A DNA stretch of 19,999 bases, from assembly GCA_038237895.1 (NCBI GenBank), contig JBBRYE010000062.1, forward strand, positions 1 to 19,999, written 5' to 3'. Every line of letters begins with the position of its first letter. The first letter of the stretch is position 1. The stretch is from Pseudopedobacter sp038237895. Lineage in GTDB: Bacteria > Bacteroidota > Bacteroidia > Sphingobacteriales > Sphingobacteriaceae. The notes below the pieces were generated by a model. The model worked only from the letters and a program-made list of their open reading frames with translations. It made no database searches and was not told the origin of the DNA. This document shows positions 16,477-19,999 of the stretch, piece by piece. The position numbers and the translations under genes are program-made.

Positions 16477-18150
16477 ATGAGACGTATTTTATACCTATTT
16501 CTACTTTTCTTAATTGTGCTTTATAGTTCAATTACAGCTTACGCCCAGAGCATGGTCAATAAGCCAATAAATGAATATACTAATCCTATACTTCATGCAG
16601 ATTATTCAGATCCCGATGTTATTAGAGTAGGAGAAGATTTTTATATGACCGCTTCTAGTTTTAATCAGGTGCCTGGTTTACCTATTCTTCATTCTAAAGA
16701 TTTGGTTAATTGGAAGTTAATTGCACACGTGTTTGAAAAACAAATGCCTCTCATTCATTTTGATACTGTTAGGCATGGAGGTGGAGTTTGGGCACCATCT
16801 ATCAGATTCCATAATGAAGAATTTTATATCTATTATCCGGATCCTGATTACGGTATTTGGATGGTAAAAGCAAAAAACGCAGCTGGTCCGTGGTCAGAAC
16901 CTTATTTAGTTAAGCGATCTAAAGGATGGATAGATCCTTGTCCTTTTTGGGATGATAATGGAAACGCTTACTTAATTAATGGTATGGCAGCCAGCAGATC
17001 TGGAATTAAAAGCACTTTGATATTGAGCAAGATGAGTCCAGATGGAACCCGATTACTAGATAACGGAGTAATTGTGTTTGATGGTCATGATAAAAACCCT
17101 ACTGTAGAAGGACCAAAATTGTATAAGAGGAATGGTTATTATTATATTATGGCACCAGCAGGCGGTGTTGGAGATGGCTGGCAACTGGCTTTACGTTCTA
17201 AAAATATTTATGGACCCTATGAAGAAAAAGTTGTTCTTGAAACAGGTTCTACAATAATTAATGGTCCTCATCAGGGTGGATTAGTAGAAACCAAAACAGG
17301 AGAATCTTGGTTTATTCATTTTCAAGATAAAGATGCTTACGGCAGGATAGTTCATTTGCAGCCTGTAAAATGGGTAAACGATTGGCCAATAATAGGTATA
17401 GATTATGATAAAAATGGAGTAGGAGAGCCAGTTTCATCTTACAAAATGCCTAATGTGGGCAAAGTTTATCCTTTAATTAAAGAATCATATTCAGATGAAT
17501 TTAACGATAGCCAAATAAGTAAGCAGTGGCAATGGGCAGCAAACCCTCAGATTAATTGGGCGTTTCCAGCTGGACAATCTTATGGTTTTTTAAGACTATT
17601 AAATGTACCTGCGGCTGCTGAACAAAAGAATTTGTGGACAACACCCAATTTGTTAACGCAAAAGTTCCCTTCATCTAATTTTACGGTTACTACAAAATTA
17701 ACATTCACCCCTAAAACAGACGATGAGGAAACCGGCCTTCTTATTATGGGAATAGATTATTCTTACATTTCCATTAAGAAAAAGCCAGAAGGATTAGTGA
17801 TTTCAAGAACTGTTTGCGAAAATGCAGAAGCGGGCAACTCAGAGATAAAAAGTAATGAAGTATCATTAAAAACCAGTAGTGTTTATTTTCGAGTAAAAGT
17901 TTCTAATGTAAAACCTACCGATAGCGATTACCAGAAAATGAATAAAGCAGTTTCAAGTAAGTACGGTAATGCCAAATGCTCATTTAGCTATAGTCTTGAT
18001 GGGACAAATTTTATTGCTTTGGGCGAAGATTTTGCAGCTAAACGAGGTAAATGGATTGGAGCTAAAGTAGGAATTTTTGCAACAAGAGAAGGTAAGACTT
18101 ACGAGACAGGATATGCCGATTTTGACTGGTTCAGGGTTGTTGAAGATTAG
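16477..18150 (+). CDS. Secreted GH43 alpha-L-arabinofuranosidase / beta-xylosidase
   Basis: GH43 enzyme of 557 residues. The ATG at 16477 gives a compact signal peptide (MRRILYLFLLF... ending AYAQ); the in-frame TTG at 16465 adds four residues and is less likely. Catalytic acids are Asp45 (base, YSDPD), Asp153 (pKa modulator, WIDPCPFWDD) and Glu211 (acid, VEGPKLYKRNGYYY). The propeller covers about 30-320, and a C-terminal beta-sandwich runs from about 337 (SDEFNDSQIS) to the end (GYADFDWFRVVED), the usual accessory domain of xylan- and arabinan-type GH43 proteins. The DYSDPDV and SSFNQVPGLPILHSKDLVNW pattern resembles GH43_12-like enzymes (by memory, not a search). Unlike the 3998 enzyme it ends without a CBM. 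It would strip pentosyl units from chains or from products of the lyases encoded just upstream. Confidence 0.92.
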   Translation: MRRILYLFLLFLIVLYSSITAYAQSMVNKPINEYTNPILHADYSDPDVIRVGEDFYMTASSFNQVPGLPILHSKDLVNWKLIAHVFEKQMPLIHFDTVRHGGGVWAPSIRFHNEEFYIYYPDPDYGIWMVKAKNAAGPWSEPYLVKRSKGWIDPCPFWDDNGNAYLINGMAASRSGIKSTLILSKMSPDGTRLLDNGVIVFDGHDKNPTVEGPKLYKRNGYYYIMAPAGGVGDGWQLALRSKNIYGPYEEKVVLETGSTIINGPHQGGLVETKTGESWFIHFQDKDAYGRIVHLQPVKWVNDWPIIGIDYDKNGVGEPVSSYKMPNVGKVYPLIKESYSDEFNDSQISKQWQWAANPQINWAFPAGQSYGFLRLLNVPAAAEQKNLWTTPNLLTQKFPSSNFTVTTKLTFTPKTDDEETGLLIMGIDYSYISIKKKPEGLVISRTVCENAEAGNSEIKSNEVSLKTSSVYFRVKVSNVKPTDSDYQKMNKAVSSKYGNAKCSFSYSLDGTNFIALGEDFAAKRGKWIGAKVGIFATREGKTYETGYADFDWFRVVED

Positions 18151-18216
18151 TCCTAAAAGCCTTTTCATAAATTTTATGTTTTATTTTATTACTCAATTAA
18201 TCTTATAATAAATCCT

Positions 18217-19797
18217 ATGCGTAAATTAAGCACAGTTTTTCTATTAATTCTTTCTTTTACATTTTGCTACGCACAGGGTTATAAAAATCCTATAATTCCA
18301 GGATTTTATCCCGACCCAAGTGTATGTAGAGTAGGAGACGACTATTACTTGGTTAATAGTACTTTTGAGTATTTCCCAGGAATACCTATTTGGCATAGTA
18401 AAGATTTAATTAATTGGAAGCAAATTGGAAATGTGCTAGATAGAGCAGAGCAATTGCCTTTAAACAATTGTAAGCCTTCTGATGGTATTTACGCACCAAC
18501 CATTAGATATCATGATGGTTTATTTTATACCATTGTTACGCTTGTAAATAAAGGCTTGTTTGATAATTTTTATGTCACATCAAAAAATCCTGCCGGCCCG
18601 TGGAGTAACCCTATTTATGTAAATCAAAGCGGAATAGATCCATCATTATTTTGGGATGGCGATGGAAGAATGTATTTCTTATCCAATAGAGGATATAAAT
18701 TTTCTGATGCAAGAGCAATTTATCAATCAGAGTTAGACCCCTTAACCGGCAAAAGGATAAGTGAACCTAAAATTATATGGTATGGTAGCGGAGGAAGTTA
18801 TGTTGAAGGACCACACATGTACAAAAAAGATGGATATTATTATTTGCTAACAGCAGAAGGAGGTACCGCTTATGGTCATACAGTAGCAATAAGTAGGAGT
18901 AAAAACATCTGGGGTCCTTTTGAATCTTGTCCTAGAAACCCAATCCTGACAAATAGGATGTCGTATAGTAACTTACAAGGCACTGGTCATGCAGATTTAG
19001 TTGAAGCACAAGACGGAAGCTGGTGGATGGTTCACTTGGCATTTAGACCAGCAGTAGACGGAGTTCACTTTATAGGTCGTGAAACATGTTTGGAACCCGT
19101 AGTTTGGGACGCAGAAGGCTGGCCAGTGGTTAATTCTAATGGTACAGCTCAAGAAAATAATTCAGTAAATACCTTAATTCAGGTTCCTATATCTCAATCC
19201 GCTGCAAAGGAAGATTTTACCGATTTAAAATTATCATTTAACTGGATATATTTACGTAATCCAGATTCAAGCAATTATTCACTAACTGAAAAAAAAGGTT
19301 TCCTCCGTTTAATTGGTTCTCCTTTTACGTTGAACGATCTCGAATCTCCAACTTTTGTGGGGCGTAGACAGCAGCATTTCGAATTTGATGCGATTACAAG
19401 TCTAGAGTTTAGCCCTTTAAATGTAAATGAAGAAGCGGGAATTACTTTACAAATGACCAATCAGCATCATTATGATTTTTTTATTAGAAAAGAGGGTGGA
19501 AAGAGAGTTCTAACAGTAAAATATAAATTAGAACTTTTGGAAAAGGAAGTTGCAAAAGTAGTCTTAGAAAATGGTCCAATCCGGTTAAAAATAGCTGGCG
19601 ATAAAAAATTATATTATTTCTCTTATGCTCAAAATGGAAAAGAATTTAAAGAATTAGCTAAACTAAATACAAAATTTTTAGCCACAGAAGTTACTGGAGG
19701 CTATAATGGAGTAATTATTGGTTTGTACGCAACTGGAAATAAAAAGAAATCTGTTTCAAATGCAGACTTTGACTGGTTTGTCTATCACCATAAATAG
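18217..19797 (+). CDS. Secreted GH43 beta-xylosidase-type enzyme
   Basis: GH43 enzyme of 526 residues; signal peptide 1-20 ends CYAQ. The N-terminus NPIIPGFYPDPS followed by STFEYFPGIPIWHSKDLINW is typical of the beta-xylosidase (XynB-like) GH43 branch and differs from the other two GH43 proteins here. Catalytic acids: Asp33 (base, YPDPS), Asp141 (pKa modulator, IDPSLFWDGDG) and Glu197 (acid, VEGPHMYKKDGYYY). The C-terminal part from about 330 (AAKEDFTDLKLS) to ADFDWFVYHH is the beta-sandwich of the GH43_C2/CBM91 kind that helps shape the active-site pocket in this branch. Likely an exo-acting enzyme releasing xylose (or arabinofuranose) from short oligosaccharides in the periplasm. Last gene of the run in this window, 66 bases after the preceding GH43. 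Confidence 0.93.
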   Translation: MRKLSTVFLLILSFTFCYAQGYKNPIIPGFYPDPSVCRVGDDYYLVNSTFEYFPGIPIWHSKDLINWKQIGNVLDRAEQLPLNNCKPSDGIYAPTIRYHDGLFYTIVTLVNKGLFDNFYVTSKNPAGPWSNPIYVNQSGIDPSLFWDGDGRMYFLSNRGYKFSDARAIYQSELDPLTGKRISEPKIIWYGSGGSYVEGPHMYKKDGYYYLLTAEGGTAYGHTVAISRSKNIWGPFESCPRNPILTNRMSYSNLQGTGHADLVEAQDGSWWMVHLAFRPAVDGVHFIGRETCLEPVVWDAEGWPVVNSNGTAQENNSVNTLIQVPISQSAAKEDFTDLKLSFNWIYLRNPDSSNYSLTEKKGFLRLIGSPFTLNDLESPTFVGRRQQHFEFDAITSLEFSPLNVNEEAGITLQMTNQHHYDFFIRKEGGKRVLTVKYKLELLEKEVAKVVLENGPIRLKIAGDKKLYYFSYAQNGKEFKELAKLNTKFLATEVTGGYNGVIIGLYATGNKKKSVSNADFDWFVYHHK

Positions 19798-19999
19798 CTA
19801 ACTCATTATTTAAAATGAATAAGCTATTTTTAAGTTAGTTAATACTTATGCCAATTAATATATTTCAGTTGTACTAAAATTCAATTATATAATTTATAAA
19901 GGGTAGGAATTCCTAATTAGAATCGAAATTAACAACTAATCTTAGAGGATTTTCTTACAATCAATTCACAAGAAATTACCACTTAAAAAAAAACTAAAC

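Noticed and set aside
19798..19838. CTAACT...AGTTAG pairing right after the last stop codon as a terminator
   Set aside because: Only 6 bp with a 29-base loop and no T-tract; too weak to call.
19904..19915. Perfect 12-base palindrome TAGGAATTCCTA after the last GH43
   Set aside because: It has no loop to form a hairpin and is 107 bases past the gene in AT-rich sequence; no function can be supported.

Overview
The window is AT-rich and every gene lies on the + strand. It most likely comes from a Bacteroidota genome, and the style suggests a Pedobacter- or Sphingobacteriaceae-like organism. The grounds are a one-protein hybrid two-component regulator (HTCS: propeller sensor, histidine kinase, receiver and AraC domain), a dense run of secreted carbohydrate-active enzymes, signal peptides ending in AQ/SQ/GQ, and no Shine-Dalgarno sequences before the starts. 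No rRNA, tRNA, insertion sequence, phage gene or CRISPR array was seen.

Layout. Bases 3-3497 are the 3' part of the HTCS gene, whose 5' end lies outside the window. After a 500-base gap comes a two-gene unit: a GH43 glycosidase with a C-terminal CBM6-like module (3998-5974) and, one base later, a lipoprotein alpha/beta-hydrolase esterase (5976-6974). After a 373-base gap holding a large imperfect palindrome comes a lone 1063-residue heparinase II/III-type polysaccharide lyase (7348-10539), followed by a strong hairpin. After a 701-base gap comes a four-gene run with spacers of 97, 75 and 66 bases: two 843-residue heparinase II/III-type lyases (11241-13772 and 13870-16401) and two more GH43 enzymes (16477-18150 and 18217-19797). 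The last 200 bases are non-coding.

How it works together (inference). This looks like the enzyme side of a polysaccharide utilisation locus. The HTCS would sense an oligosaccharide in the periplasm and switch on the genes downstream. The three lyases would cut a uronic-acid-containing backbone or side chain by beta-elimination. The three GH43 enzymes would remove xylosyl or arabinofuranosyl units, and the esterase would remove acetyl or other acyl groups. No SusC/SusD pair, sulfatase or unsaturated-uronyl hydrolase (GH88/GH105) is in the window, so import and final processing must be encoded elsewhere. The substrate cannot be read from sequence alone. A uronic acid-containing plant or algal glycan decorated with pentoses (glucuronoarabinoxylan-, arabinogalactan- or ulvan-like) fits best. 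The most unusual content is the trio of divergent heparinase II/III-fold lyases paired with three GH43 enzymes.
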